This document shows positions 36,128-44,813 of a DNA stretch of 64,000 bases, in pieces (positions within the stretch are counted from its first letter, which is position 1; the number at the start of each line of letters is the position of its first letter). The position numbers and the translations under genes are program-made. The stretch is from Bordetella genomosp. 7. GTDB lineage: Bacteria; Pseudomonadota; Gammaproteobacteria; Burkholderiales; Burkholderiaceae_B. The stretch is taken from the NCBI RefSeq assembly GCF_002261265.1, contig NZ_NEVK01000006.1, forward strand, positions 310,001 to 374,000, written 5' to 3'. The notes beneath the pieces are model-generated. The model searched no databases and was not told the origin of the DNA. It was given only the letters and a program-made list of their open reading frames with translations.

Positions 36128-37246
36128 TCAGATCATTTTGTCTTTCAGGACGCTGAGCAGGCGTTGCGCAGTGGGGCTGTTGTCGCGCTGGCCGGAGCTG
36201 TCGAGCACCGTGACGTTCGTCTGCGCGCCATCTTGCGACAGGTGGATGCGATATTGCGCGGCCTGGGTTTGCTTGTCGCCCGAGAACAGGCGGCTGAAGA
36301 GGCCCGGCTGATCTTGCTGCGCACCCGTGTCGGTGTCGACATAACGCACGAAATAGTCGCCCGCCGAGCGGTCACGGTCGTCAACGGCGAAGCCCCCCGA
36401 ATCGAGCGCCACACCCACGCGCCGCCAGGCGCGATCGAACGATTCGTCGACCACCAGCATGGCGCCGCTGGCCCGGACATCCTGCACCTTGGGCGCCTGG
36501 GGCGAAGCCTCGGCCTGCGCCACGAGCTTGCGGGCATTGTCGACATCGGTGCCCAGGTACACCATCAGGCGGGCCAGCATGGCCGCGTTCAGGCCGGGAT
36601 CTTCGCTGCCGTGTTCCCACGCTACCTGCATTTCGTCGGGGCCCACGCGTTTTTCGATCATTTGCTGATGCGAAATATAGATCTCGGTATGGCCGCTGAC
36701 GCGTTCGACGCGGGTACGGAATTTTTCGCGCTCGCCGCTATCCCAGGCGGTGTCGAGCACCGCCCCCAGCACCTGGCGCAGCCAGCTTTCGGGGATCTTG
36801 GCGCGGTTTTCCGCCCAATTGGTTTCCACCAGCCCCGACTTCGGATCGTTCACCGCAACGGTAAACCCGGTGTCGGTCCAGAAGTCGACCACTTTGGGAA
36901 ACACTTCTTCGGGCGGACGTTCCACTACCAGCCAGCGCAGGTCGCCGTCGCGCTCGACGCGCATGTCGGGCCGTTGCGGCAGGACATTGGTGTTTTGCGA
37001 CACAGAGGCCACCTGCTGCCCCTGTTGCTGGTATTCGGAGAACGTCGTGCTGCCCGAAGTCGGCGCCCGGTAGCGCGGATCGGCGGAAGCCTGGGTCAGG
37101 TCGGGCGGAATACTGAGCGGTTCGCCGCGACGCGTGCTTTGGTAGTCGATCGATTCATCATTACCCAGCAATTGGTTGACTTCGCTGCAACCCGCCAACA
37201 ACGCCAGGGCCATCAATGCCGACGCAGCGGCATGACGTTGGTTCAT
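36128..37246 (-). CDS. bamC: Outer membrane protein assembly factor BamC
   Basis: A 372-residue lipoprotein with lipobox 'LLAGC' (Cys20). The N-terminal 70 residues are flexible and the rest forms two helix-grip domains, as known for BamC/NlpB. Motifs include 'LRWLVVERPPEEVFPKVVDFW' near residue 105 in pieces and 'GAMLVVDESFDRAWRRVGVAL' in the second domain. It is part of the BAM complex that inserts beta-barrel proteins. It starts 14 bp after the dapA stop, as often in beta-proteobacteria. I chose the second of two close ATGs (37246), which has GAGG seven bases upstream. Confidence 0.93.
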   Translation of the reverse strand: MNQRHAAASALMALALLAGCSEVNQLLGNDESIDYQSTRRGEPLSIPPDLTQASADPRYRAPTSGSTTFSEYQQQGQQVASVSQNTNVLPQRPDMRVERDGDLRWLVVERPPEEVFPKVVDFWTDTGFTVAVNDPKSGLVETNWAENRAKIPESWLRQVLGAVLDTAWDSGEREKFRTRVERVSGHTEIYISHQQMIEKRVGPDEMQVAWEHGSEDPGLNAAMLARLMVYLGTDVDNARKLVAQAEASPQAPKVQDVRASGAMLVVDESFDRAWRRVGVALDSGGFAVDDRDRSAGDYFVRYVDTDTGAQQDQPGLFSRLFSGDKQTQAAQYRIHLSQDGAQTNVTVLDSSGQRDNSPTAQRLLSVLKDKMI

Positions 37247-37260
37247 ACGCATCCTCACTA

Positions 37261-38160
37261 TTAGAGCAGACCCGTTTCCTGGAGCGCGCCGCGAACCAGG
37301 TCGTGGTGCTGGGCGCCCAGCTCGACCATGGGCAGGCGGTAGCCCAGCGCGGTGCGGCCCATCTGGGCAAGCGCCCATTTGACAGGAATGGGATTGGCCT
37401 CGATGAACAAGACCTTGTTAAGACGCGCCAGGCGCGCATTTAGTTCGCGCGCCTTGGGAACGTCGCCCGCCAGGGCGGCGGCACAGAGTTCACGCATCAG
37501 CCGCGGCGCCACGTTGGCCGTGACCGAGATATTGCCGCGCCCACCCAGCAGGATGAGCGCCGTGGCGGTGGGATCGTCGCCGCTGAACACCTGGAAGCCG
37601 GCCGGCGCTTCGCGCATCAACAGCGCGCCGCGGCCGATATCGCCGGTGGCATCCTTGATGCCGATGATGCCCGGCACCTGCGCCAGGCGCAGGACGGTTT
37701 CATTGGACATGTCGGCCACGGTTCGGCCCGGCACGTTATACAGTACCGTGGGCAGGTCGACCGCTTCGGCGATTGCCCGGAAATGCCGGTAAAGCCCTTC
37801 TTGCGAAGGCTTGTTGTAGTACGGAACTACCGACAAGCCCGCGTCCGCGCCGACGGCCTTGGCATGGCGCGCCAGGTGGATGGCTTCATCGGTAGAGTTG
37901 GCGCCCACCCCGGCAATGACGGGTATGCGCCCTGCGGCATGTTCAACCGCCACGCGGATGAGTTCGGCATGCTCGTCCATGGACACCGTGGGCGATTCGC
38001 CCGTGGTGCCCACCACGACCAGGCCGTCGGTGCCTTCGGCGATATGCCAATCGATCAAACTGCGATAGGCAGCGTAGTCCAGGCTGCCATCGGGCTGCAT
38101 GGGGGTGACGAGCGCCACCAGGCTGCCCTGGAAAGTAACGGTTTCGGCGGGGGATGCCAT
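37261..38160 (-). CDS. dapA: 4-hydroxy-tetrahydrodipicolinate synthase
   Basis: A 299-residue TIM-barrel lyase that condenses pyruvate and aspartate semialdehyde in the lysine/diaminopimelate pathway. Visible motifs are '[18 protein letters not shown]' (near 51), '[14 protein letters not shown]' (near 118), the tyrosine-containing '[13 protein letters not shown]' (near 142), and the Schiff-base lysine in '[11 protein letters not shown]' (near 170). The length is typical. It is upstream of bamC on the same strand. Confidence 0.96.
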   Translation of the reverse strand: MASPAETVTFQGSLVALVTPMQPDGSLDYAAYRSLIDWHIAEGTDGLVVVGTTGESPTVSMDEHAELIRVAVEHAAGRIPVIAGVGANSTDEAIHLARHAKAVGADAGLSVVPYYNKPSQEGLYRHFRAIAEAVDLPTVLYNVPGRTVADMSNETVLRLAQVPGIIGIKDATGDIGRGALLMREAPAGFQVFSGDDPTATALILLGGRGNISVTANVAPRLMRELCAAALAGDVPKARELNARLARLNKVLFIEANPIPVKWALAQMGRTALGYRLPMVELGAQHHDLVRGALQETGLL

Positions 38161-38245
38161 GAAAAATGGGCTCCGGGCCCCGGAACGGGAGCTCCGGGCA
38201 GTGAACTGAGTCAGTCGAATCGCCGAGTTTAACGGATATTGGAAT

Positions 38246-38893
38246 TTACAAGAACCAGGTGACGATAGCCGCCCCCAGTTGCAGGACGGGCTGCATCAGC
38301 ACCCACAGCACATCGGTTACCAAAAGCAGCAACACAATGACCAGGCCGTAGGGTTCGATGCGCGAATATTGCCAGGCCATCCGGTTGGGCAACAGGCTGA
38401 ACACGATGCGCCCGCCGTCCAGGGGCGGGATGGGCAGCAGGTTCAGGGCCATCAGCACCAGGTTGATATTGATGCCTGCGATGGCCATCTGGTACCAGTA
38501 GCCCTCCTGCACGCCGCCGGCCATATACAGGCGCATGGAAATCACCCACAGGATCGCCATGAACAGGTTCGCCGCAGGGCCGGCAAGCGCCACCCAGAGC
38601 ATGTCTTTCTTGGGTCGGCGCAACCGGCCGAAATCCACTGGCACGGGCTTGGCCCAGCCGAACAGCAGCGCCGATCCGCCCATCAGCTTGGACATCAGCA
38701 GGATGCCCGCGGGCACCAGCAATGTGCCGACGGGATCAATGTGGCGCAGGGGGTTCAGGGTGATGCGACCGGCCTGCTCGGCGGTGGGATCGCCCAGCAT
38801 GCGCGCCACATAGCCGTGCGCGGCCTCGTGCAGGGTGATGGCGAAAATGACTGGAATCGCGTAAACCGCGATGGTCTGGATGAGGTCGGACAT
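38246..38893 (-). CDS. Site-2 protease family (M50) membrane metalloprotease
   Basis: A 215-residue integral membrane protein. The HExxH motif (H22, E23, H26 in '[10 protein letters not shown]') sits in the first helix and the second metal-binding motif '[14 protein letters not shown]' near 153. Several further hydrophobic helices follow. It belongs to the short M50 (FtsH-unrelated) S2P group of unknown substrate, common in bacteria. ATG at 38893. The Sua5/YciO gene lies upstream on the same strand. Confidence 0.9.
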   Translation of the reverse strand: MSDLIQTIAVYAIPVIFAITLHEAAHGYVARMLGDPTAEQAGRITLNPLRHIDPVGTLLVPAGILLMSKLMGGSALLFGWAKPVPVDFGRLRRPKKDMLWVALAGPAANLFMAILWVISMRLYMAGGVQEGYWYQMAIAGININLVLMALNLLPIPPLDGGRIVFSLLPNRMAWQYSRIEPYGLVIVLLLLVTDVLWVLMQPVLQLGAAIVTWFL

Positions 38894-38965
38894 GGCCAGC
38901 GGGATTGTACCTTCGCGCAATTGCGGCGAAAACCTGGGTCGCGCTGCGCGCGGCCGCGGCGGGGA

Positions 38966-39589
38966 TCAGAGGCCGAGCGTCGCCGGGTCTCCGCGCCCCA
39001 GCCGCACCACGACAGGTTCCGGGCCGGTAAGGTCGACAACAGTGGTGGGCGACTGGGGGCAGGCGCCCGCATCCACCACCGCCGCCAGATCGTGGGAATA
39101 GCGCTGCAGGATGTCGTCGGCGTCATTCAGCGCGTCTTCTTCGCCCTTGGGAATAAGCGTGGTAGACAGCAGCGGCGCCCCGACCTGCTCGAGCAGCGCC
39201 AGCGTGACGGGGTGCTGCGGCACCCGGATGCCGATTGTCTTGCGCGAGGGGTGCGACACGCGGCGCGGCACTTCGCGGGTGGCCTCAAGGATGAAAGTCC
39301 ATGGCCCGGGCGTGGCGGCCTTCAGCAGCCGGTACTGGCGATTGTCCACCCGCGCGAAATGGCCGATTTCGGCGAGATCGCGGCAAAGCAGCGTCAAATG
39401 ATGACGTTCGTCCAGGCCACGCAGCCGCCGCAGGGCGTCGGCCGCCGCCTTGTCATCAAGATGGGCCACCACGGCATAGCTGGAATCGGTGGGCACGGCC
39501 ACCAGGCCGCCGTCGCTGAGCCAATGGGCCGCCTGCTTCAGCAAGCGCGCCTGCGGGTTATCTGGATGAATAGAGAAATGGATCGCCAT
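38966..39589 (-). CDS. Sua5/YciO/YrdC-family protein (L-threonylcarbamoyladenylate synthase-like)
   Basis: A 207-residue YrdC-domain protein. 'LKQAAHWLSDGGLVAVPTDSSYAV' near the start, 'LRRLRGLDERHHLTLLCRDL' (an RLRG-KRxxPLxLL-like segment) near 80, and 'GPWTFILEATREVPRRVSHPSRKTIGIRVP' in pieces near 115 mark the nucleotide- and threonine-binding core. The first KxR motif is altered ('DSSYAV'), which is more like the YciO subgroup than TsaC. It may act in t6A tRNA modification or an unknown related reaction. It is close to the S2P gene, probably co-transcribed. Confidence 0.85.
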   Translation of the reverse strand: MAIHFSIHPDNPQARLLKQAAHWLSDGGLVAVPTDSSYAVVAHLDDKAAADALRRLRGLDERHHLTLLCRDLAEIGHFARVDNRQYRLLKAATPGPWTFILEATREVPRRVSHPSRKTIGIRVPQHPVTLALLEQVGAPLLSTTLIPKGEEDALNDADDILQRYSHDLAAVVDAGACPQSPTTVVDLTGPEPVVVRLGRGDPATLGL

Positions 39590-39631
39590 GGGTTTATCCT
39601 AGCATTGTTGGCGCCACCAAGGAGAAACAAC

Positions 39632-40483
39632 ATGCGCATGGGCAATTCCCGGGAAAGCCGGAACATCGAAGACCGCCGTTCCGGCGGCCCGCGGCTGGGC
39701 GGCCGCGGTTCGATCGGGATAGGCACCATCGTGCTGGCCCTGGTGGCCATCTATTTCGGCGTGGACCCGGCGGTAGTGCTGCAAATGGCCGAAGGCCCCG
39801 CCCCCATGCAACAGCAGGCGCCGTCGCAGCCGCCCGCCAACGATCCGCAAACACGCTTCGTCGCCCAGGTGCTGGGCGAAACCGAAGACACCTGGGCCGC
39901 CATCTTCGAGCAGAACCTGAACCGCCCGTACCAGCCGCCTCGCCTGGTGCTGTTCCGGGGCGCCACGCCCACCGCGTGCGGCACCGGCCAGGCGGCCATG
40001 GGCCCGTTCTACTGCCCCGCCGACAGCAAGGTGTATATCGATCTGAGCTTTTTCGACGAGATGCAACGCCGCCTGAACGCGCCGGGCGATTTCGCGCAGG
40101 CCTACGTCATCGCCCATGAAGTGGGCCACCACGTGCAACACCTGCTGGGCATCGCCGGGCAGGTCGACCGCCTGCGCCAGCGCAATCCGGGCCAGGCCAA
40201 TGCGCTGTCGGTGCGCATGGAACTGCAAGCCGACTGTTTCGCCGGCCTGTGGGCCCGCCGCGCAGACCAGGCGCGCAATATCCTCGAGCCTGGCGACATC
40301 GAAGAAGGCCTGGCCGCGGCCAGCGCCATCGGAGACGACACGCTGCAAAAGCAAAGCCAGGGGTACGTGGTGCCCGATGCCTTCACCCACGGCTCGTCGG
40401 CGCAACGCGTGCGCTGGTTCAAGCGCGGCCTGGACAGCGGCGACCTGCGGCAATGCGACACCTTCTCCACCGACACGCTTTGA
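39632..40483 (+). CDS. Neutral zinc metallopeptidase (YpfJ family)
   Basis: A 283-residue protein with one N-terminal membrane helix ('IGTIVLALVAIYFGVDP') after a basic leader, then a zinc-peptidase-like domain with 'VIAHEVGHHVQHLLG' near residue 160 and 'MELQADCFAGLWA' near 195, the third ligand region. This is the DUF/YpfJ family found widely in bacteria. A strong AAGGAG lies 8 bases before the ATG. Activity is inferred; targets are unknown. It is divergent from the Sua5/YciO gene. Confidence 0.92.
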   Translation: MRMGNSRESRNIEDRRSGGPRLGGRGSIGIGTIVLALVAIYFGVDPAVVLQMAEGPAPMQQQAPSQPPANDPQTRFVAQVLGETEDTWAAIFEQNLNRPYQPPRLVLFRGATPTACGTGQAAMGPFYCPADSKVYIDLSFFDEMQRRLNAPGDFAQAYVIAHEVGHHVQHLLGIAGQVDRLRQRNPGQANALSVRMELQADCFAGLWARRADQARNILEPGDIEEGLAAASAIGDDTLQKQSQGYVVPDAFTHGSSAQRVRWFKRGLDSGDLRQCDTFSTDTL

Positions 40484-40553
40484 AACCGCAAGGGCGGCGG
40501 CAGGCCGCCGGGTTCTTGTAAGATTACGGCCCTTTGCGACGCCTGCGCTTTTT

Positions 40554-41081
40554 ATGCAAGCCCCATTGATCAGCCCGTCCGAAGTCCGCGACATTCTGGC
40601 CGCGCCCAAGGAAACCGTAAAACCCGTCGCCTGGACGGCGCGCCCGGCGGCCGGCCAGGCGCAATGGATGGAATATGCCTCGGCGTGCCGCCTGCGCGGC
40701 GAAGCGCGCGACGACATCATTTTCCGTGCGGTGTACCGGCCGGCGGGCACGGCCGTGCACGGGCTGGCCGTCATCGCGCTGCCCGAAACCTGCTCGGCCA
40801 GCCTGTTCGTGGGCCCGCACCGTGTATTGGGCGTCGACACCACAGATACCTTCCACACCAGCCTGGTCGGCGCCGGCCGCCCGCATCATGGCGTGGTGCT
40901 GCAAGGCCGCACTCATTTGCACACCTGGCATGACGATGGCGAAGGCTACGCAGAACCTGTAGACCCGCCGCTGAACGACCTGGCGGCCGTCGTTTCTTAC
41001 TTCCTGCAGCAGGCCAACCTGGCCCTGGCCGGCGGTTTCGCCCACCCGCTTAAGGGCCGACAGATCGAATTGTTGGTATGA
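40554..41081 (+). CDS. Hypothetical protein, partner of the DUF1828-like gene
   Basis: A 175-residue soluble protein, not recognised. It has two acidic-aromatic blocks ('WMEYASACRLRGEARDDIIFRAVYRP' around residue 38, and 'TSLVGAGRPHHGVVLQGRTHLHTWHDDGEG' near 105, in pieces) with many His and Asp residues. The last bases overlap the next gene (ATGA), so the two are translated as a unit. No membrane segment or signal. A beta-rich fold is my guess. Its function should be tied to the partner gene; see findings. Confidence 0.8.
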   Translation: MQAPLISPSEVRDILAAPKETVKPVAWTARPAAGQAQWMEYASACRLRGEARDDIIFRAVYRPAGTAVHGLAVIALPETCSASLFVGPHRVLGVDTTDTFHTSLVGAGRPHHGVVLQGRTHLHTWHDDGEGYAEPVDPPLNDLAAVVSYFLQQANLALAGGFAHPLKGRQIELLV

Positions 41082-41839
41082 CTTCGTTTTTGCAAGCCGC
41101 CGGCTGGACCGTGCTGCCCGCCGGCGATCATGCGGTGCGCGCCATCACACCCGTCGCGATGGGCCTGGACGGACAGCACGCGGCGTTTTATGTCGCAAAG
41201 CCGGACGACCAGACGTTCTACCTCACCGACGCCGGCGAGGCCGCCATGCACGCGGCCACCTACGGTATAGATATCACCGCCAAGCGGCTTGAACAGCTCA
41301 ATTCAGCGCCCGGCCTGAGCATGGCCCGCTTTGACAAGACCGGCGCCATCATCGCCAGCGGCCCTGCTGCGCGCCTGCAGGAAGCCCTGTGGGAAGCCAC
41401 GCGGCTCGTATCGATACTGAGCTTTCAATGCTCACAGTGGATGCCCAAGTTCAACCGCCTTCGCTTTCGCGCCGAGGTCGGCCGCACCCTGGCCGAAGCC
41501 GTGGGCGACCGGCTGGTGCAAGGCGCGCGGGCGCGAGCCAGCAGCGGGCACATGGCCGACTTCGCATACGCCGTGCGCAGCGCCGCCGGTTGCACGCTTA
41601 CCTATATCGAGCCCATCGCACTCAAGACCGGCAAGAAGATGGACTGGACACAGGTCTACCAGACCAACGGCAAAATGGCCGACGTCAAGATGGCCGATGC
41701 CGCCAATGGCCGCCTGGTGATCCTGGAAGACGGCGCGTCGCCCGAGGAATTCAACAAGGCCGTGTCGATCCTGGAGCAGTCCGCCACCGTGCGACCGCTC
41801 GGAAAGGCGCGCAGCTGGGCCGAGATTTTCTCGGGTTAA
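41078..41839 (+). CDS. DUF1828-like protein
   Basis: A 253-residue soluble protein whose N-terminal third fits DUF1828 ('DGQHAAFYVAKPDDQTFYLTDAGEAA', with aspartate/glycine turns). A C-terminal region resembles DUF1829 ('DFAYAVRSAAGCTLTYIEPIAL', 'MADVKMADAANGRLVILEDG'). DUF1828/1829 proteins are found in phage and bacterial defence or accessory settings, but a molecular activity is not established to my knowledge. It overlaps the upstream 175-residue gene by 4 bp. Codon use is like the host, so it is not an obvious recent arrival. Confidence 0.65.
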   Translation: MTSFLQAAGWTVLPAGDHAVRAITPVAMGLDGQHAAFYVAKPDDQTFYLTDAGEAAMHAATYGIDITAKRLEQLNSAPGLSMARFDKTGAIIASGPAARLQEALWEATRLVSILSFQCSQWMPKFNRLRFRAEVGRTLAEAVGDRLVQGARARASSGHMADFAYAVRSAAGCTLTYIEPIALKTGKKMDWTQVYQTNGKMADVKMADAANGRLVILEDGASPEEFNKAVSILEQSATVRPLGKARSWAEIFSG

Positions 41840-41918
41840 CGCAACACAACGCCTGTGCGATGCCCGCATCGCGTCGCGCAGCGCGACGGGCGCAGCCGAC
41901 CATGCGGGGTCCAGCCTT

Positions 41919-42188
41919 TCAACTGACGACGCCGGTCAGCGCGTCGACAATGGCGCAGCCATGGCTGATCGCTTCGTGTACGGCTTCGCGGGGGCTGTAT
42001 ACAAAATTGCCCTCGGCGAAACCGGGCACCACATATTCGTCACCGTCTTCCTGGATGGCGTCGGCCTGTACGACGAATACGGATGCAGTAAAGACGGGGG
42101 AGCCGCTAGCGCTTGCCGTGCCGGGGGTGCCTCGCGTGACTTTGGCAGTCAGGCGGTACCCCTTGTAAACGAAATTATTCTGATGCAC
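41919..42188 (-). CDS. Small hypothetical protein
   Basis: An 89-residue soluble protein starting at GTG 42188, with an AGAGAGG ribosome binding site about ten bases upstream. It reads 'NNFVYKGYRLTAKVTRGTPG' and later 'EGDEYVVPGFAEGNFVYSPREAVHEAISHGCA' (in pieces). The layout resembles short beta-rich proteins found next to DUF1828 or in accessory islands, but no family is recognised. It points away from the plus-strand DUF1828 unit. Confidence 0.65.
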   Translation of the reverse strand: MHQNNFVYKGYRLTAKVTRGTPGTASASGSPVFTASVFVVQADAIQEDGDEYVVPGFAEGNFVYSPREAVHEAISHGCAIVDALTGVVS

Positions 42189-42293
42189 TGATGAGCCCTC
42201 TCTGGGGCCAGCATACCGCGCATTTCGTCACCGTCGTGATACATGTTGTAACGAGCGCGCGGTTATCCCGGCAAGCGGCCGTACGTTTGGCGC

Positions 42294-42950
42294 TTATCGC
42301 ACCGGGCGCCGACCGCCCAGTGGCCCGTGTGAACGTATGCCGGCCGCGGCCATCAAGTCGGGCCACGTCCAGCCCCGCCCCAACAACACCATACGGGTAT
42401 GCAGGTCCTGCAGCACGGAATCCGCAACGTCTTCCCCCAGATCGGTAAGCTCCTTGCGGGACAGATTCACGTAGCGGAATTCATATTGTCGGGCCAGCGA
42501 CCGCCACAACCCGTGTGCGGCCTCCGACTGTCGCGCCCCGGTGATCAGGCACTGCCCGGCGTCGAGCGCCCAGCGGTACACCGCCGTGGCGAGCCCCTGC
42601 CGCTGATACGCGGGGTCATACTTGGAATGGGGGGCCCTGAACAACGGATCGGCGCGCCTGCCGAGTTCGACCAGGCGGTTGAAAACGGTATAGCCCGCCA
42701 GCCTGCCGCGCATCCGGTCTTCCAGGTAGACATAGAATTCCCCGTCCGCTTCGCGGTAGCGCAGCACCAGCCCGGGGATGTCGGTGCCGGACTGCGCCAT
42801 GGCATGCAGGCGGTCACCCGGGCGGGTAATGCGGCTGTACAGGTTATCCAGTTCGTTATCCAGTTTCCACGAACCGGGGTCAACGTCGATGCGCAATTCC
42901 ATGATGCGGGCAAGCCAGCCAGGAAATGCGCCCAGCGCCAACGTAGGCAC
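42294..42950 (-). CDS. GNAT-family N-acyltransferase-like protein
   Basis: A 218-residue protein starting at GTG 42950, with AAGGAG eight bases upstream deciding the start over an ATG at 42902. It resembles GNAT or autoinducer/FeeM-type acyltransferases: 'FYVYLEDRMRGRLAGYTVFNRL' (near 70), 'YDPAYQRQGLATAVYRWALDAGQCL' (near 112; the RQGLAT acetyl-CoA loop in 'YQRQGLATAVYR'), then 'ARQSEAAHGLWRSLARQ'. The substrate cannot be named. No partner gene is obvious; it stands among short orphan genes. Confidence 0.8.
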   Translation of the reverse strand: MPTLALGAFPGWLARIMELRIDVDPGSWKLDNELDNLYSRITRPGDRLHAMAQSGTDIPGLVLRYREADGEFYVYLEDRMRGRLAGYTVFNRLVELGRRADPLFRAPHSKYDPAYQRQGLATAVYRWALDAGQCLITGARQSEAAHGLWRSLARQYEFRYVNLSRKELTDLGEDVADSVLQDLHTRMVLLGRGWTWPDLMAAAGIRSHGPLGGRRPVR

Positions 42951-43102
42951 GGCAATCTCCTTTAAGTCAGACAGGGTCGGTCAAGGGTCTTCGTAAATCG
43001 CCCCGGGGTTGAGTCGGGAGGCACAAAGAAAAGTCGTCACGCGCATGAGAAGTCTCCGGGCGTAAAAAATCGAGGGCGCGAAGGCGCCGCAAAAATGCCG
43101 AC

Positions 43103-43122
43103 GGCCCCTCGATCGAGGAGCC
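43103..43122 (-). terminator. Terminator-like hairpin with perfect core
   Basis: GGCTCCTCGATCGAGGGGCC (minus strand) folds on a CCTCGATCGAGG palindrome and is followed by GTCGGCATTTTTG. It is a second hairpin 60 bp beyond the first at 43178. Confidence 0.5.
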
Positions 43123-43177
43123 GCCAAATTTGTATGTGGGGTGCAGGCACGCCGGTGCGCGCCGCAAAAATGGCAAT

Positions 43178-43203
43178 GAGCCGGCGCGCGCGAGCGTCGG
43201 CTC
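43178..43203 (-). terminator. Terminator of the 43284-43604 gene/operon
   Basis: On the minus strand GAGCCGACGC...GCGCCGGCTC forms a 10-bp stem with a 6-base loop (one mismatch), followed after a short gap by ATTTTTGC. It lies 80 bp past the membrane-protein stop. Confidence 0.55.
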
Positions 43204-43283
43204 ATCCTATGGGCGGGGATCGTACCATAGAAAAACTTGTTTGTTTTCAACGGCCTGGATCGGGCTCCGGGCCGCAACGGGCG

Positions 43284-43604
43284 TCAACCCAGCCGCTTCA
43301 CCACACGGGCGAGCCTGGCGACGCCTCCTGTGCCGCTCGCTGCCCGGCCGATCAGCGCCGTACCCACGGCGGTCAATACCGCGCGCCGCACGACCCCGCC
43401 GCCGCGGATACCCGCCAGCATCAGCAGGGCCCCCACGCCAAACACGATGAGATGTTCGCCCGGAAAGTCGGGACGGGTTTCATCGTAGCGCTTGAGCTGC
43501 GCCAGCACGGATCGGGGCCGATGCTTGTCCGGGCCAAGGTCATCGGCGTGCGCAGGCGGCAAACTGGCGCCCGCAGCGGGCTGGGAGGGAAAATCGTTCG
43601 GCAT
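43284..43604 (-). CDS. Small membrane-associated hypothetical protein
   Basis: A 106-residue protein with an N-terminal soluble half rich in Pro/Asp ('DDLGPDKHRPRSVLAQLKRY') and a C-terminal hydrophobic half ('LIVFGVGALLMLAG', 'AVLTAVGTALIGRAASGTGG'), ending in a basic tail. A GGGAGGG sequence precedes the ATG at 43604. It is the last gene downstream of the Dabb gene, separated by about 60 bp, and may be an unrelated addition to the catabolic operon. Function unknown. Confidence 0.65.
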   Translation of the reverse strand: MPNDFPSQPAAGASLPPAHADDLGPDKHRPRSVLAQLKRYDETRPDFPGEHLIVFGVGALLMLAGIRGGGVVRRAVLTAVGTALIGRAASGTGGVARLARVVKRLG

Positions 43605-43667
43605 GGCGGGCCTCCGTCGGTGTCTGTCCGCCTGCAAGCAAGCCGCATGCCGCACCTGTCCGGACGC

Positions 43668-43985
43668 TTATTTCGGAATCAACGGGCCTATATCCGGCAG
43701 CTGCCCGTCGTACACAACGATGCGCTTGATGAACGGAACCATGTGGTTCTTCATGGCCACGTGCGCGGCGCTGACCTGGTAGGCGTCGTGGCTGGCGGCA
43801 TCGGAAAACAGCGAACTGGTCGCATGTGTATAGCCTTGCGACCGGTCGGCCACGTTCTCGCCGAAATGATAGAGCACCAGGCCGGCGCATTCCTGGCGCA
43901 CTCGCTCTGCCAGCGCTTCGACCTTACCGAAAAAATTGGCGTCGACACGTTCGTCGAACTCCATCATCACCACGTGCAGGAACAT
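43668..43985 (-). CDS. Dabb-domain protein (stress-responsive alpha/beta barrel)
   Basis: A 105-residue Dabb protein. It starts '[15 protein letters not shown]', and the family pattern of small ferredoxin-like dimers is visible in '[12 protein letters not shown]', '[18 protein letters not shown]' and '[19 protein letters not shown]'. Dabb proteins serve as small enzymes (for example polyketide cyclases or decarboxylase-like proteins) in catabolic clusters. It follows the SDR gene by 23 bp and is in the same operon. A role in tautomerisation or lactone handling is only a guess. Confidence 0.85.
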   Translation of the reverse strand: MFLHVVMMEFDERVDANFFGKVEALAERVRQECAGLVLYHFGENVADRSQGYTHATSSLFSDAASHDAYQVSAAHVAMKNHMVPFIKRIVVYDGQLPDIGPLIPK

Positions 43986-44008
43986 TCCGCTTCTACCCTT
44001 GAATCAAT

Positions 44009-44788
44009 TCACATGTGGGCGAGCAGGCCGCCGTCGATGGCCAGCACATGCCCATTTACAAAACGGCCGGCTTGCGATGCCAGATAGATAACCGCCGGCG
44101 CGATCTCATCGGCTTCGGCCCAGCGCCCAAGGGGCACCTGGGCGCGCAGAAACGTGTTGAACTCGTCACGTTCCTGCAAAGCAACTGTAAAGCCTGTACG
44201 CACGAAGCCGGGCGCCAGCGCATTGCAGGTTACGCCCTTGCCGCCGTACTCAACCGCCAGCGCCCGCGTAAAGGCTGCCAATGCGCCCTTGGCAGTTGCG
44301 TAAGCCGCGATTCCGGGCATGCAAGCCATGGCCGCGACGGACGAGGTGATGATGATGCGGCCATAGCCATTGGCCACCATGCCGGGCAGTACGGCTCGCG
44401 CGCAGTTGAACGCGCCATTGACATGGACGTTGAGGATCGACTGCCACACTGAAGGGTCTTGCTCGACGACCGGCGCGCGGTTCTGGTTCCCGGCATTGCT
44501 GACCAGTACGTCGGGTGCCCAGCCGGCTTCGGACAGGCCGTCTGCGCCATCCTGCACAGCGCCCGGGTCGGATACGTCGAACACGACGCCGCGGGCATCG
44601 ATGCCCTGGGACTGCAACGCGGCGACGGCTTCCTTGCAGGGTTCGGGCCGCACGTCGTTGACGATGATGCGAGCGCCGGCTCTGCCTGCCTGCGTTGCCA
44701 TACAAAGGCCAAGCCCGGAAGCGCCGCCCGTAATAAGCACTGTCCGGCCTTCCAGGCCGAACGTAGAAGCCAAGAATTGCTGGTCCAT
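44009..44788 (-). CDS. Short-chain dehydrogenase/reductase (first of two)
   Basis: A 259-residue classical SDR. The nucleotide-binding 'TGGASGLG' at residues 20-27, 'NAG' at 98-100, catalytic S150, Y163 and K167 ('YATAKGAL') are all present, with the length of classical members. The aspartate of 'VNDVRP' near residue 45 favours NAD(H). It oxidises a hydroxyl group of a small molecule. It lies between the second SDR gene (25 bp upstream) and the Dabb gene. The substrate is unknown; it is presumably an intermediate from the TRAP-imported compound. Confidence 0.9.
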   Translation of the reverse strand: MDQQFLASTFGLEGRTVLITGGASGLGLCMATQAGRAGARIIVNDVRPEPCKEAVAALQSQGIDARGVVFDVSDPGAVQDGADGLSEAGWAPDVLVSNAGNQNRAPVVEQDPSVWQSILNVHVNGAFNCARAVLPGMVANGYGRIIITSSVAAMACMPGIAAYATAKGALAAFTRALAVEYGGKGVTCNALAPGFVRTGFTVALQERDEFNTFLRAQVPLGRWAEADEIAPAVIYLASQAGRFVNGHVLAIDGGLLAHM

Positions 44789-44813
44789 GACCGTCTCCTT
44801 TGATTCTGGCTAT

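Larger units (their letters stand above)
42951..43283. other. Gene-free region with two large hairpins
   Basis: No gene is apparent in these 333 bases. Between 43060 and 43210 there are two stem-loops followed (on the minus strand) by short T-runs. They look like terminators of the minus-strand operon ending at 43284. Upstream sequence toward the GNAT gene shows nothing recognisable. Confidence 0.5.

Noticed and set aside
41919-42950. A toxin-antitoxin pair formed by the 89- and 218-residue minus-strand genes
   Set aside because: The genes are about 100 bp apart, neither resembles a known toxin or antitoxin, and the 218-residue protein has GNAT features on its own. No coupling is visible.
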